Origin: Exiguobacterium mexicanum
GTDB lineage: Bacteria > Bacillota > Bacilli > Exiguobacteriales > Exiguobacteriaceae
Reading direction: 5' to 3'
NCBI RefSeq assembly: GCF_005960665.1
Contig: NZ_CP040676.1
Coordinates: 382,501-446,500 of the forward strand
DNA length: 64,000 nt
Shown here: one piece after another, positions 44,473 through 53,167 of the stretch
Numbering within the stretch: position 1 is the stretch's first letter
How the letters are laid out: the number at the start of each line of letters is the position of its first letter
Notes under the pieces: generated by a model
What the model was told of the DNA's origin: nothing
Databases searched by the model: none
What the model saw: only the letters and a program-made list of their open reading frames with translations
Program-made: the position numbers and the translations under genes

Positions 44473-44868
44473 ATGAACAACCTTGAATTCTTGACGCCCG
44501 AACACTACGACGTGTTCAAACAGTTGGCACAGCGTCTCAACAATCCCGGCGACGTCAAGAAAGAATATTTTTCCGCCCTGTACGTGATTGCCGGGAATGA
44601 GCGGGTACGGAATCTGTTGTTGCCGTATATGGACCTTGCGGACGGCAAAATCAGTACGGCGACCATCATCGATGACAACACGTTCGAGAAGCAGGATTTC
44701 ATCCTCGTCAAACTCGTCATTCATCTGTATAACAATAAGGAATGGGTGTTACCGACGGAACTGATCACATTACCGGAACCAGATTATCAACTTGCGATGC
44801 AGGCAATCACGCTCTGTCGCGATCAACAATTCGATGAGGTGGTCATCCCGGCCGACCAAGAGACCTGA
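44473..44868 (+). CDS. Hypothetical protein, possibly DUF6075-like
   Basis: A 131-residue acidic protein from ATG 44473 with GAGAGGAAC upstream; an alternative TTG at 44446 lacks a site. It is mostly helical and begins NNLEFLTPEHYDVFKQLAQR. The layout (about three N-terminal helices, then a strand pair ending HLYNNKEWVLP) recalls DUF6075, but the match is too weak to assign. Its neighbours suggest a role in the stress block. No signal peptide or membrane segment. Confidence 0.6.
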   Translation: MNNLEFLTPEHYDVFKQLAQRLNNPGDVKKEYFSALYVIAGNERVRNLLLPYMDLADGKISTATIIDDNTFEKQDFILVKLVIHLYNNKEWVLPTELITLPEPDYQLAMQAITLCRDQQFDEVVIPADQET

Positions 44869-44886
44869 CTCAGGTCTCTTTTTTGT
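44858..44886 (+). terminator. Intrinsic terminator
   Basis: AAGAGACCTGA/TCAGGTCTCTT stem followed by TTTTT. Confidence 0.8.
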
Positions 44887-44910
44887 TTCTCCTTGACGAA
44901 TGAAGGGTAA
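44885..44910 (+). promoter_or_regulatory. Sigma-B-like promoter of the Rieske gene
   Basis: GTTTCT (44885-44890), 14-base spacer, GGGTAA (44905-44910); the consensus is GTTTAA-N12-15-GGGTAT. It starts immediately after the preceding terminator and 51 bases before the FAD-Rieske gene. Confidence 0.6.
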
Positions 44911-44961
44911 TTCACCCATGCATTCGAAACTGTCGCTGATTGCTAAAAAGGAGGGACACAT

Positions 44962-46482
44962 ATGTTACAAGATTTTCCGAAATCGTATTGGCGCGACGTC
45001 GTCGTGAAGACAGTGAACCCGCTCAATGAAGATATTCAGACCGAGGTCGCTGTGGTCGGAGCAGGAATTGTCGGCGTACTAACTGCCCTGAAATTGGCTG
45101 AACGAGGGAAGCAGGTCGTCTTGGTCGAAGCGGCCCGTTTCGCGACCGGCACGACCGGATATACGACGGCCAAAGTCTCAGCCCAGCACGGTGTCGTCTA
45201 TACCGAACTCATCAAGTCACTCGGTGAGGAAAATGCGCGGCTCTATTACGAGGCCAATATGGAAGCGCTCCGTTTCCTCGAGAACCAAATTGACACGCTC
45301 GGCATCGACTGTGACCTCGAGCGGCAACACGCCTATATGTATGCCCTCTCGTCTTCGAGCTCGGCGAAACTTCTCGAGAAGGAAGAGGAGGCGTATGAGA
45401 AGCTAGGCATTGACGGAGGCGATGCGACAGATGAAGTGAATGGTCTGTTGCCATATGAGGTGAAGAAGGCGACCGTCATGCGCGACCAGCTCCAGTTCCA
45501 TCCGGTCAAATACTTACAAGGGCTGATGGACCGCTTCCTCGAGCTCGGGGGGACGCTGTATGAAATGACGCGGGTGACCGGCATTGAATACGGCACACCG
45601 CATCGGCTCGACACGATCACGGGTCACTGCATCGAGGCGCAAGACGTCGTCGTCACGACCCATTTCCCGTTCAACGACTTCAAAGGACTGTATTTTTCAA
45701 AAATGGAAGTGGAACGCTCGTATGTCGTCTCGTCTGAAGTTGAGACGTTCCCGGAAGGCATGTTCATCAGCGTCGACAAGCCGAGCCGTTCCGTCCGTCA
45801 TGTGAAGCTCGCTAATGGAAAGAAGATGGCCATGTTCGGTGGCGAGAACCATTTGACAGGTCATAAAGCAGAGACGCTGGCCTGCTATGAGGAACTCGGC
45901 AACTTCGGGACACGTCATTTCGGTGCCGAGACGTTTACCCACCATTGGTCAGCCCAAGATTTGATCACTCTCGACAAAGTGCCGTATATCGGGCGGATGA
46001 CGAACGATACGCCGCATGTTTTCGTTGCGACCGGCTTCTCAAAATGGGGGATGAGCCAAGGAATCGTCGCGGCACGCCTTATCGCCGACTTGATCACGAA
46101 CCAACCGAACCGCTATGAGGAGCTGTATGATCCAACCCGGTCGAAATGGAAACTTGCCGACGCGGCCCGCTTCATCAAGACGAATGCCGATGTGGCCAAG
46201 GAGCTCGTCAAAGGTAAATTGAAACCGACAGATAAACAAGTGGACGAACTCGGTCTAGACGAGGGAGCTATCGTCAAACATAACGGCGAACATGTCGCCG
46301 CTTATCGCGACCCGGATGGCCACATCTCAATGGTCGGGTCGGCCTGTACGCATATGGGTTGCACTGTCAACTGGAACCAAGCCGAGCGCTCATGGGACTG
46401 TCCATGTCACGGTTCGCGCTTTAAACCAAATGGCGAAGTCATCGAAGGGCCGGCAGTTAAGTCGCTTCCACCCAAAATATGA
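44962..46482 (+). CDS. FAD-dependent oxidoreductase with C-terminal Rieske domain (YhfW-like)
   Basis: A 506-residue fusion protein. The N-terminal DAO-type FAD domain has the GXGXXG dinucleotide motif (VVGAGIVG, about 29-36) and LVEAARFATGTTGYTT; the C-terminal ~85 residues form a Rieske [2Fe-2S] domain with CTHMGC and CPCHGSRF ligands. The same architecture is in B. subtilis YhfW. The substrate is unknown; electron transfer from an amine or acid to the cluster is plausible. AAAGGAGG precedes ATG 44962 and a sigma-B-like promoter lies upstream. Confidence 0.92.
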   Translation: MLQDFPKSYWRDVVVKTVNPLNEDIQTEVAVVGAGIVGVLTALKLAERGKQVVLVEAARFATGTTGYTTAKVSAQHGVVYTELIKSLGEENARLYYEANMEALRFLENQIDTLGIDCDLERQHAYMYALSSSSSAKLLEKEEEAYEKLGIDGGDATDEVNGLLPYEVKKATVMRDQLQFHPVKYLQGLMDRFLELGGTLYEMTRVTGIEYGTPHRLDTITGHCIEAQDVVVTTHFPFNDFKGLYFSKMEVERSYVVSSEVETFPEGMFISVDKPSRSVRHVKLANGKKMAMFGGENHLTGHKAETLACYEELGNFGTRHFGAETFTHHWSAQDLITLDKVPYIGRMTNDTPHVFVATGFSKWGMSQGIVAARLIADLITNQPNRYEELYDPTRSKWKLADAARFIKTNADVAKELVKGKLKPTDKQVDELGLDEGAIVKHNGEHVAAYRDPDGHISMVGSACTHMGCTVNWNQAERSWDCPCHGSRFKPNGEVIEGPAVKSLPPKI

Positions 46483-46634
46483 AATCAAGTTGTAAATGTT
46501 TTTAAAAAACAATGGGTTCAAACCAAATGCCAGCGTTTCCTGTCCGCAATGGGGGGAGTGCTGGTTTATTTAGAGTTTGAGAATGAGATACGAAATATCA
46601 ACATTTTACCGCGATAAAGCTGGAAAAAAATCTC

Positions 46635-46659
46635 GTTTTATTTAGTAAGACGAGGGAAA
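46635..46659 (+). promoter_or_regulatory. Sigma-B-like promoter of the DUF2512/CotF-like operon
   Basis: GTTTTA (46635-46640), 13-base spacer, GGGAAA (46654-46659), near-consensus for sigma-B, 46 bases before the DUF2512 gene. The next three genes appear to form one operon. Confidence 0.65.
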
Positions 46660-46704
46660 GTTGGTCTATGTACCGAGTACTTTAAGCAGAGAGGAGGGAC
46701 AAAG

Positions 46705-47100
46705 ATGGAAGTGAATCATGGAAAGGCATTGAGTATCAAACTAGGAGCTTTGCTCGTTATCTTTATCGCGGTTTTGACACTCGGATTTGAGGTTCCATGG
46801 TATCACGCCGCATGGATTTCAATTGCAGTCGGGTTCATCGCCTATGGGGTGGGCGATATGTTCGTGTTACGGAAATTTGGAAATCTCCCTGCAACGATTG
46901 CAGATTTCGGGCTCGTCTTCTTCTTGACGTGGTTCTTCTTATGGCTCCTTGACTTTGATCTTGCAGCTGACTCGAATTTTGCATGGATGGCACTCTATAC
47001 GGCCATCGTGACCGCCATCGTGGAATTCTTCTTCCACAAGTGGCTATTGAACCATAAACGTAGAGAAGCGGACGTCCACGCCCGCCCATCGACACGTTAA
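46705..47100 (+). CDS. DUF2512 (YndM-like) membrane protein
   Basis: A 131-residue protein with four hydrophobic segments, typical of DUF2512, starting after a GAGGAGGG site. It has the family motif PATIADFGLVFF and a His/Arg-rich cytoplasmic tail. Function unknown. It leads an apparent operon with two CotF-like proteins behind a sigma-B-like promoter. Confidence 0.85.
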   Translation: MEVNHGKALSIKLGALLVIFIAVLTLGFEVPWYHAAWISIAVGFIAYGVGDMFVLRKFGNLPATIADFGLVFFLTWFFLWLLDFDLAADSNFAWMALYTAIVTAIVEFFFHKWLLNHKRREADVHARPSTR

Positions 47101-47117
47101 GACAAGGAGGATCAGCA

Positions 47118-47318
47118 ATGGCAGAAAATAAGTTAGCGATTCACGAGATTTTAGAGATTCATGAGATTTTGACGATGAAACAAACAGGTCTCGTCCGGGG
47201 ACATGTGAGCGAGCCACTCATCAAAGATGAGAAGTTACAAAAGATTGCCCAAAACCATTTATCACATGCGGAACAAGTGATTAAAGAGTTGAAAGAATTA
47301 CTACCAAATCGTCAATGA
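47118..47318 (+). CDS. CotF-like small protein (first)
   Basis: A 66-residue helical protein: KLAIHEILEIHEILTMKQTG followed by a second helix. It matches the short spore coat protein F-like family (YraG type). The pattern of alternating HEI/HEL helices suggests a four-helix bundle made with the next gene. Nine-base spacing from AAGGAGGA. No sporulation gene is in the window. Confidence 0.75.
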   Translation: MAENKLAIHEILEIHEILTMKQTGLVRGHVSEPLIKDEKLQKIAQNHLSHAEQVIKELKELLPNRQ

Positions 47319-47333
47319 CAAGGAGGTCGTTCT

Positions 47334-47630
47334 ATGGGAATCACAGAAAACTTGAAACGCGCGAGTAAACAGAGGGATGAGTTGATTGCGGTAGACATGC
47401 TCATCACAGCGAAGTCGGTCGTCCGAGCCTATGCGGTGGCGGTGACCGAGACGGCATCACCGGAAGTTCGGAAAGTGCTCGTCAAACAGATGAATCAAGC
47501 GATTGAGGACCATGCCGAGATTGCCGACTATATGATTCAAAACGATATGTACATGGCGTATGATATCGAGAAACAGTTGAAGCACGATAAAGATAAAGTC
47601 GACAAGGCGATGGAATTGATTAAAGACTGA
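47334..47630 (+). CDS. CotF-domain protein (second)
   Basis: A 98-residue CotF-domain protein (YraD/YraF type), with the conserved DMLITAKSVVRAYAVAVTE helix and IADYMIQNDMYMAYD near the end. Found 15 bases after the first CotF-like gene with AAGGAGG upstream. Such proteins coat spores in Bacillus but also occur in non-sporulating relatives, where they are probably stress-related. It ends in a terminator. Confidence 0.82.
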   Translation: MGITENLKRASKQRDELIAVDMLITAKSVVRAYAVAVTETASPEVRKVLVKQMNQAIEDHAEIADYMIQNDMYMAYDIEKQLKHDKDKVDKAMELIKD

Positions 47631-47635
47631 CGAGG

Positions 47636-47660
47636 GACCAGCTGAAAAGCTGGTCTTTTC
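47636..47660 (+). terminator. Intrinsic terminator
   Basis: GACCAGCT-GAAA-AGCTGGTC followed by TTTTC. Confidence 0.75.
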
Positions 47661-47757
47661 GTTTTAGAAGAGCGGACGCCTGGTATCGGATAAAGACTAT
47701 GCGTGAGGGAGTACATACTGATGTGTATAAATACGAAACGGCTTACCCTCGTGTTTT

Positions 47758-48945
47758 TCATGTCAGCTGATTGAACAGTCTGGCGTAGAGTGCCATCCCG
47801 ATGAGCGCCGACAGCAAGATGAGCGTGAACACGGCGAGCGGGGAGACGAAGCCTGAGACGAGCACCGTCACCGGCGCAAGGAACTTGCCAATCGTGTTTT
47901 GGAGCGTGTCGGCCGCGAGATATTGTCCGCGTGACTCGGCTGGTGCGTAACGGCTGACGAAACTCTGGCTGACCGGGGAGCGGATCAACTCGCCGAACGT
48001 GAACACGGTCGTGACGACGAGCAAATACCAGATGTTTGACGAGAAGGCGACGAGGAACGTCCCGAAGCCGGCGAGAAACGTCGACAACAGGAAGACGCTC
48101 CGTTCGTCCCACGCCCGGAACACGCGCGTGACCGGGATGATGAAGACGACGAACAAGAGGCCGTTATAGGAGACGAGCCAGCCGAACAGGACCGTGTTCG
48201 AGACGTCGAACGTGGCCGGTGCCTGTTCGATCAGATAGACGGGCAAATACACGTCGAGCTGCATAATCGGGATCAAAGCGAACACGCCGGCAATCAAGTA
48301 GAGGCGGAACAGCGGGTCGCGCAAAATCGTTGCATACGACTTTCCTTGGGTGCGGAATGTCTTCGCGACCGTCTTCCCGGTCGCGGCCGGTCGTGTCTCA
48401 CGGGTGAGTGCCGCGAGCAACAACCCGTATCCAAACAGGACGACGGCGCAGCCGAGGAGGAGCGCCTGGCGATGTTCGAAGAACAGGATCGCCCCGAGGA
48501 TGGGACCGAGCACGGCACCGATATTGTTCGACGCCATGAACGTCGCGAACACGTCCCGCAAGTGTTCGGCCGGCACGAGGTCGGCGACCATGGCCGAGCT
48601 GGCCGGCTTATAGATGGCGCCCATGAAGCCGATGCCGATATAGGTGATGTAATCGATGTAGCCGTTCGTCGAGAAGGCGAAGGCGAGGAACAAGATCCCT
48701 TGCGCGAACGTCCCGACGAGCATGACGGGGCGGCGTCCGATCTCGTCTGCGAGCGAACCGCCGATTAAACTGCCAAGCAACAGAAACAGCGGCGGCACGG
48801 CCATGAGCAGACCGGCCAGCTCGACGCCGAGCGTCTGGGCGAAATAGACGGTGATGAACGGGAAGTACATCCAGAACAAGAGATTGAATAGCCCTTCTCC
48901 GAACAAGCGGACCTTCAGATTAAGGTCCCAGCGGTATGATTCCAT
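47758..48945 (-). CDS. MFS transporter
   Basis: A 395-residue major facilitator with about 12 membrane segments. The loop 2-3 motif A (GGSLADEIGRRPVM) is clear. Start ATG 48945 with AAGGAGCACC upstream. It resembles the drug/proton antiporter group (e.g. YqgE/multidrug types) but no substrate can be inferred. Alone in its unit; no obvious terminator found after it. Confidence 0.88.
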   Translation of the reverse strand: MESYRWDLNLKVRLFGEGLFNLLFWMYFPFITVYFAQTLGVELAGLLMAVPPLFLLLGSLIGGSLADEIGRRPVMLVGTFAQGILFLAFAFSTNGYIDYITYIGIGFMGAIYKPASSAMVADLVPAEHLRDVFATFMASNNIGAVLGPILGAILFFEHRQALLLGCAVVLFGYGLLLAALTRETRPAATGKTVAKTFRTQGKSYATILRDPLFRLYLIAGVFALIPIMQLDVYLPVYLIEQAPATFDVSNTVLFGWLVSYNGLLFVVFIIPVTRVFRAWDERSVFLLSTFLAGFGTFLVAFSSNIWYLLVVTTVFTFGELIRSPVSQSFVSRYAPAESRGQYLAADTLQNTIGKFLAPVTVLVSGFVSPLAVFTLILLSALIGMALYARLFNQLT

Positions 48946-49099
48946 TGAGGTGCTCCTTTCCAGAGTCTATCTTTACTGTAGGGAGTCGGAGCGAAAAAGA
49001 ATAGACTTATGTTGCGGGATTTGCTACGCTAAGAATAGAAAAAGCGAATATATAGGCGCTTGTTTGCGCTGTACTATAAAACGAACATATGTTTGTCAA

Positions 49100-49135
49100 A
49101 CGACCCGTCATCTACTTGGTGACGGGTCGTTTTTG
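49100..49135 (+). terminator. Orphan intrinsic terminator upstream of an oxidoreductase gene
   Basis: CGACCCGTCA / TGACGGGTCG stem with TTTTT at its plus-strand end. There is no gene directly before it on this strand, so it may end a short RNA or attenuate transcription into the gene at 49209. The surrounding 263-base gap (48946-49208) otherwise shows AT-rich sequence with a TATAAA-like box at 49074-49079. Confidence 0.6.
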
Positions 49136-49208
49136 GTATGCTCTGACGATTATCTCGCCCTCAGACCGGGAACACCTAACTGTTGATCACATAATAAGGA
49201 GGAATTTG

Positions 49209-49823
49209 ATGAAAGCCCTATTTTTGAACTGTTCATTGAAAGGCGGGGAAACGACCTCGCACACGGAAGAGTTGATAAAGGATATCATTCCGCACTTCGA
49301 CAAACTCGGGGTCGACTCGGAAATCGTCCGTGTCGTCGACTACAACGTCGCCTTCGGCGTGACCGAAGATGAAGGCGACGGGGATGAGTGGCCAAAAATC
49401 TTTGAGAAAGTAAAAGCCGCCGACATCCTCATCATCGGCACACCGCTTTGGCTCGGTGAGAAGAGCAGCGTCGCCACGCAAGTCATCGAGCGGTTATATG
49501 GGGGCAGTGCCTTGACGAACGAAAAAGGCCAGGCCATCTATTACAACAAGGTCGGCGGTGTCGTTGTGACGGGGAACGAGGACGGGGCGAAGCACGCCTG
49601 TGCGTCCATCTTGTACGGGCTATCCCATATCGGCTTCACCGTCCCGCCGAACGTCGACACGTACTGGGTCGGCGAGGCCGGACCAGGGGACTCGTATATC
49701 GATGCGGGCCGCGATAACGCCTTCACGAAAAAGAACGGGCGCGTGATGGCGTATAACTTGTATCATTTCGCCACTATGTTAAAACAGACGCCAATCCCGG
49801 CGGAAGGAAACGTAATGGAATAA
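49209..49823 (+). CDS. NAD(P)H-dependent FMN-containing oxidoreductase
   Basis: A 204-residue flavodoxin-fold protein from ATG 49209 (AAGGAGGA upstream). LNCSLKGGETTSHTEEL phosphate loop for FMN, IIGTPLWLGEKSS, and GVVVTGNEDGAKHACASILYGLSHIGF. Members reduce quinones or nitro/azo compounds with NAD(P)H. Monocistronic; the upstream frame into the terminator hairpin is not used. Confidence 0.85.
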   Translation: MKALFLNCSLKGGETTSHTEELIKDIIPHFDKLGVDSEIVRVVDYNVAFGVTEDEGDGDEWPKIFEKVKAADILIIGTPLWLGEKSSVATQVIERLYGGSALTNEKGQAIYYNKVGGVVVTGNEDGAKHACASILYGLSHIGFTVPPNVDTYWVGEAGPGDSYIDAGRDNAFTKKNGRVMAYNLYHFATMLKQTPIPAEGNVME

Positions 49824-49830
49824 CACGTAG

Positions 49831-49861
49831 CAGAACAGCCCCTAAATGAGGGGCTGTTCGT
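49831..49861. terminator. Intrinsic terminator
   Basis: GAACAGCCCC/GGGGCTGTTC stem between the oxidoreductase gene and the convergent hypothetical gene; the plus-strand T-run is imperfect. Confidence 0.6.
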
Positions 49862-49862
49862 G

Positions 49863-50351
49863 TTAGAAACGTGCTTTGAGTTCCAGCTTATGAAAGTGTT
49901 CTAACAACCAGATAGAGATACCATCGATAAAGTCGTCTCCGACCCAGCGCGGTTCTAAGTGTAACCAATTCACATTCGAGTCTGATTGGAGAACCATGAT
50001 CCCGTTCGACAGCCAGGCCGTTCTCACTCGCTGCATTGTTTTACCGACACGGAGTGTGGCATAGATGTTCTCCATTCCCTTTTGATAAATCATGATCATC
50101 TCGACGCCGCTACCATCTTCGGCCGTTCGTCGGAGCCTGAGGAAATGGACGCGGGTGGCGGGGATGGCGTAGGCCTGACAGAAGAACAGGCCGCCATGTT
50201 CCCACGCATGAAACGCTTGCTGGACGAGACGGTTGAAGCAATTGTCCAAATCGCGCCAGTCATGTGTCTGTTTACGGAATACCGGTTTGTCTCCGGGCTC
50301 ATAAAGCTCTTTCGGGATGTGAATCTTATAGTCGGGAAGTTTACGCATCAT
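49863..50351 (-). CDS. Hypothetical protein
   Basis: A 162-residue cytoplasmic protein with no signal or membrane segment, rich in aromatic and basic residues (DYKIHIPKELYEPGDKPVFR start). Several Trp residues (YWR, WRDL, WLHLEPRW) suggest a compact alpha/beta domain. AAGGAGCC site upstream of ATG 50351. I do not recognise a family. It sits between the oxidoreductase and the second 6PGDH gene. Confidence 0.65.
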   Translation of the reverse strand: MMRKLPDYKIHIPKELYEPGDKPVFRKQTHDWRDLDNCFNRLVQQAFHAWEHGGLFFCQAYAIPATRVHFLRLRRTAEDGSGVEMIMIYQKGMENIYATLRVGKTMQRVRTAWLSNGIMVLQSDSNVNWLHLEPRWVGDDFIDGISIWLLEHFHKLELKARF

Positions 50352-50513
50352 GCTGGCTCCTTCTGTGTCACAAGATATGCTGCTCTTTCATCATACGCTT
50401 GGGTGATACAAAAGAGTTTTACAGAAATTAGTATATTCCATCGCCAAAGGTATAGACGTTCTCTTCATATCAACGTTTGTTCGTAACGAGATGACCGGAT
50501 AACTATCACAGTA

Positions 50514-50549
50514 CAAAAAAACGTCGCCCGAGTTCGACTCGACCGACGC
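50514..50549 (-). terminator. Intrinsic terminator
   Basis: CGTCGGTCGAGT / ACTCGGGCGACG on the minus strand with TTTTTTT, closing the second 6PGDH gene. Confidence 0.8.
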
Positions 50550-50558
50550 TTCCCACAA

Positions 50559-51440
50559 TCACTTTTTCTCCACCGCATGCCCACCGAACTCGTTCCGTAG
50601 CGCCGCGACGACTTTCCCGGAGAACGTGTCCTCCTCGAGCGAACGTTGTCGCATCATGAGCGACATGGCGATGACCGGTGCCGGTACGCCGTACTCGAGC
50701 GCCGTCTCGACCGTCCATTTGCCTTCACCCGACGCATGCATGACCCCTTTAATCTCGTCGAGCTTTGCATCCTTATGGAACGCGCGCTCGGTCAGCTCCA
50801 TCAGCCACGAGCGGACGACCGAGCCGTGGTTCCAGACGCGGGCGACTTGCTCGTGGTCATACTCGAACGGGCTCTTCTCGAGGATCTCAAACCCTTCGGC
50901 GATGGCCTGCATCATGCCGTACTCGATGCCGTTATGAATCATCTTCAAGAAGTGGCCACTGCCACTCGGTCCGGCGTATAAGTAGCCATTGTCCGTCGAC
51001 ACGTCACGGAACAACTCCTCGATTTTGCCGAACGCCTCCATGTCCCCGCCAATCATCGTGCAGGCACCGTGACGTGCCCCTTCCATGCCGCCACTCGTCC
51101 CAACGTCTAAGAAATAGATGAGCTTGTCTTTGAAGTGCTCGGCCCGGCGCATCGACTCCTTATAGTTCGAGTTGCCGCCGTCGATGACGATATCTCCCGG
51201 TGACAAGAGCGCATGCAAGTCGTTCAAGACGTGCTCGGTCACGTCGCCGGCGGGTACCATCACCCAGATGACGCGCGGCGCTTTAAGGCCCTCGACGACT
51301 TCTTCGAGCGACTGTTTTGTCTCGAATTGACTCGTCGACACGTTGCCAGGATCATAGCCGAGCACCCGGTGCCCCCCATCCGTCAAATTGAGCGCCAAGT
51401 TCATCCCCATTTTCCCAAGTCCGATCATCCCTAATTCCAT
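50559..51440 (-). CDS. 6-phosphogluconate dehydrogenase, second copy
   Basis: A 293-residue paralog of the enzyme at 38857-39741, with the same motifs (GMIGLGKMGMNLAL, IDGGNSNYK, TSGGMEGARHGACTM, KMIHNGIEYGMMQ). The N-terminal halves differ at many positions while the last ~140 residues are almost identical. It is monocistronic with a GGTGAACC-type site and no gluconate genes nearby, so it may supply the pentose phosphate route constitutively, or use a different cofactor. Confidence 0.9.
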   Translation of the reverse strand: MELGMIGLGKMGMNLALNLTDGGHRVLGYDPGNVSTSQFETKQSLEEVVEGLKAPRVIWVMVPAGDVTEHVLNDLHALLSPGDIVIDGGNSNYKESMRRAEHFKDKLIYFLDVGTSGGMEGARHGACTMIGGDMEAFGKIEELFRDVSTDNGYLYAGPSGSGHFLKMIHNGIEYGMMQAIAEGFEILEKSPFEYDHEQVARVWNHGSVVRSWLMELTERAFHKDAKLDEIKGVMHASGEGKWTVETALEYGVPAPVIAMSLMMRQRSLEEDTFSGKVVAALRNEFGGHAVEKK

Positions 51441-51501
51441 ATCGGTTCACCCCGTTCATTGATTTGGTTTCCTTATAAGGGTTACCCGATATGACGAGAC
51501 T

Positions 51502-51714
51502 TCAAAAGAGCGGTTTCACTTCATCGATGCGGTAGGCGAGGATCGAACCGACCTTTACTTGCTTGCCGTCACTCAACTCCACATAGTCGTTTAATGGGCT
51601 CGCTACCTTCAATGTCTTCTCGAACGTGACGGAAGCTTCATGGATCGAACCGCCATATATGATGAATGAACAGAGCTCGTCTCTCTCTAAAAAACACGTA
51701 ACGACATAACGCAT
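51502..51714 (-). CDS. Small hypothetical protein
   Basis: A 70-residue protein with ATG 51714 and a plausible site (GGGGGAATCG) upstream. It begins MRYVVTCFLERDEL and contains alternating beta-type strands (EASVTFEKTLK, KQVKVGSILAY). No family recognised. Its GC content is lower than its neighbours. It is followed by the AT-rich region before the LCP genes. Confidence 0.5.
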   Translation of the reverse strand: MRYVVTCFLERDELCSFIIYGGSIHEASVTFEKTLKVASPLNDYVELSDGKQVKVGSILAYRIDEVKPLF

Positions 51715-52145
51715 TTATCGATTCCCCCGACCAAATAATGGTTTTTTATTTACATTTTAGTTTTATACAATACAATTATTACAAAAAAATATCTTTTTGT
51801 CTCATCAGAGTGTGTGAATCTAAGGAAATGTGTCTATGAAACAATAGATTCGACAAAAAGATGACAAAGAATCAGATATGTTTTGATTAAGACATAGGTC
51901 TTTATACGCAAAAATCGGATATAATCATGATTGGATATGTTAAATGTGAAGAAGTCACAAAAAATAATACTGAGAAAACACTTAACGATTCGTTAGAAAG
52001 ATCCGATAGATAACAAAGAATGAATAAGATACCAATTTACTGTATCAATTCCCCTTTTTTACAAAAACAAAGGTATGAGAGACGGTTACATGCTAAAATA
52101 AAAATTGGTATTTTTCATAAAATGGTTTACGAAAGGTGTTAAGTC
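51715..52145. other. AT-rich intergenic region upstream of LCP gene
   Basis: About 430 bases of low GC sequence with A- and T-runs and no convincing gene. One 28-codon frame (51927-52013) has no ribosome site. A TATAAT box lies at 51920-51925 and a TAAAAT box at 52096-52101, so one or two promoters for the LCP gene are likely, with an extended leader. The composition shift marks the edge of the surface-polymer region. Confidence 0.4.
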
Positions 52146-53096
52146 ATGGAAGAGCAAAAGAAGCGAGTAAAAAAACGTCGGAAAAAGAGTTCTCCAGCTA
52201 AACGGATTGCAAAAATTGCGGGACTCGTCGTAGGGTTGTTCTTGCTCATCGGAGTCGGTGCAGCTGTCTATCTATATAATCAAGTCGATTCGACCGTCGA
52301 GCGGTTGAACGAGTCGACGGGCCTCAGCCCTGAGCGCATGCAACCAGAAACTATCGAAAACAAGAAGCCAATCTCGGTCCTTCTCCTCGGCGTCGACCGT
52401 CGTGCCGACGAGCAGGGTCGCAGTGACTCGATTATCGTCATGACGCTCAACCCGAACACGGATCAAAGCGCGATGCTCAGCATCCCGCGTGACACGAAGA
52501 CGGAGATTGTCGGCAAAGAGACATCTGATAAGATTAACCACGCTTATGCATTCGGTGGGGCCGAGATGGCACTCGACACGGTCGAGAACTTACTCGACAT
52601 CCCAATCGATTACGTGGCAGAAGTCGACATGAAAGGCTTCCAAGACACGGTCGATCTCCTCGGCGGCGTCAACGTGACGAACAACTTGGCGTTCACGTCA
52701 GGTGAGCACACGTTCGAACCGGGCGCACTCACGCTCAACGGGTCAGAGGCGCTCGCTTACACGCGCATGCGCTATGACGATCCGAGCGGGGACTTCGGTC
52801 GCCAAGAGCGCCAACGTGACGTCATCACGGCGCTCGTCAACAAAGGCAAAGACGACTTCTCAATCTCGAAGTTCAACAACATGCTCGACGTGCTCGGCAA
52901 CAACGCCAAGACGAACATGACGTTCAAAGACATCCGGACGCTCTCGAGCGACTATATGGCTGCTTTCAAAAACCAGGACGTCCTTCGCCTCGAAGGAGCG
53001 GGCGGGAAAGAAAGCGACGGCATCTATTACTGGAACCCGGATGCTGCTTCACTTGAAGACGTGAAGTCGTATCTCGGACAATTGATGGAACAATGA
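52146..53096 (+). CDS. LytR-CpsA-Psr (LCP) family protein, first copy
   Basis: A 316-residue membrane-anchored LCP protein. Basic cytoplasmic start (KKRVKKRRKKSS), one membrane segment (about 22-43), then the LCP domain with the phosphotransfer signatures LLLGVDRR, SDSIIVMTLNP, SIPRDTKTEI, KINHAYAFGG, MRYDDPSGDFGRQERQR. LCP proteins attach teichoic acid or capsule polymers to peptidoglycan. It is followed by a YihY gene and a second LCP gene. An ACGAAAGGTG site precedes ATG 52146. Confidence 0.94.
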   Translation: MEEQKKRVKKRRKKSSPAKRIAKIAGLVVGLFLLIGVGAAVYLYNQVDSTVERLNESTGLSPERMQPETIENKKPISVLLLGVDRRADEQGRSDSIIVMTLNPNTDQSAMLSIPRDTKTEIVGKETSDKINHAYAFGGAEMALDTVENLLDIPIDYVAEVDMKGFQDTVDLLGGVNVTNNLAFTSGEHTFEPGALTLNGSEALAYTRMRYDDPSGDFGRQERQRDVITALVNKGKDDFSISKFNNMLDVLGNNAKTNMTFKDIRTLSSDYMAAFKNQDVLRLEGAGGKESDGIYYWNPDAASLEDVKSYLGQLMEQ

Positions 53097-53099
53097 CGC

Positions 53100-53135
53100 A
53101 TCGCCTCATCCGACACGGATGGGGCGGTTTGTTTT
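53100..53135 (+). terminator. Intrinsic terminator after first LCP gene
   Basis: CGCCTCATCC-GACAC-GGATGGGGCG followed by a T-rich stretch. It overlaps a possible longer reading of the next gene but not its chosen start. Confidence 0.6.
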
Positions 53136-53167
53136 ATGCGATAATGAGAAGAAAAGGAGTGACCCGT

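Noticed and set aside
47537-48112. Minus-strand 191-residue frame
   Set aside because: It overlaps the MFS gene and the CotF-like gene out of frame and has no motif.
51927-52013. 28-codon frame in the AT-rich region before the first LCP gene
   Set aside because: No ribosome site, the TATAAT box abuts its ATG, and composition is typical of non-coding sequence.
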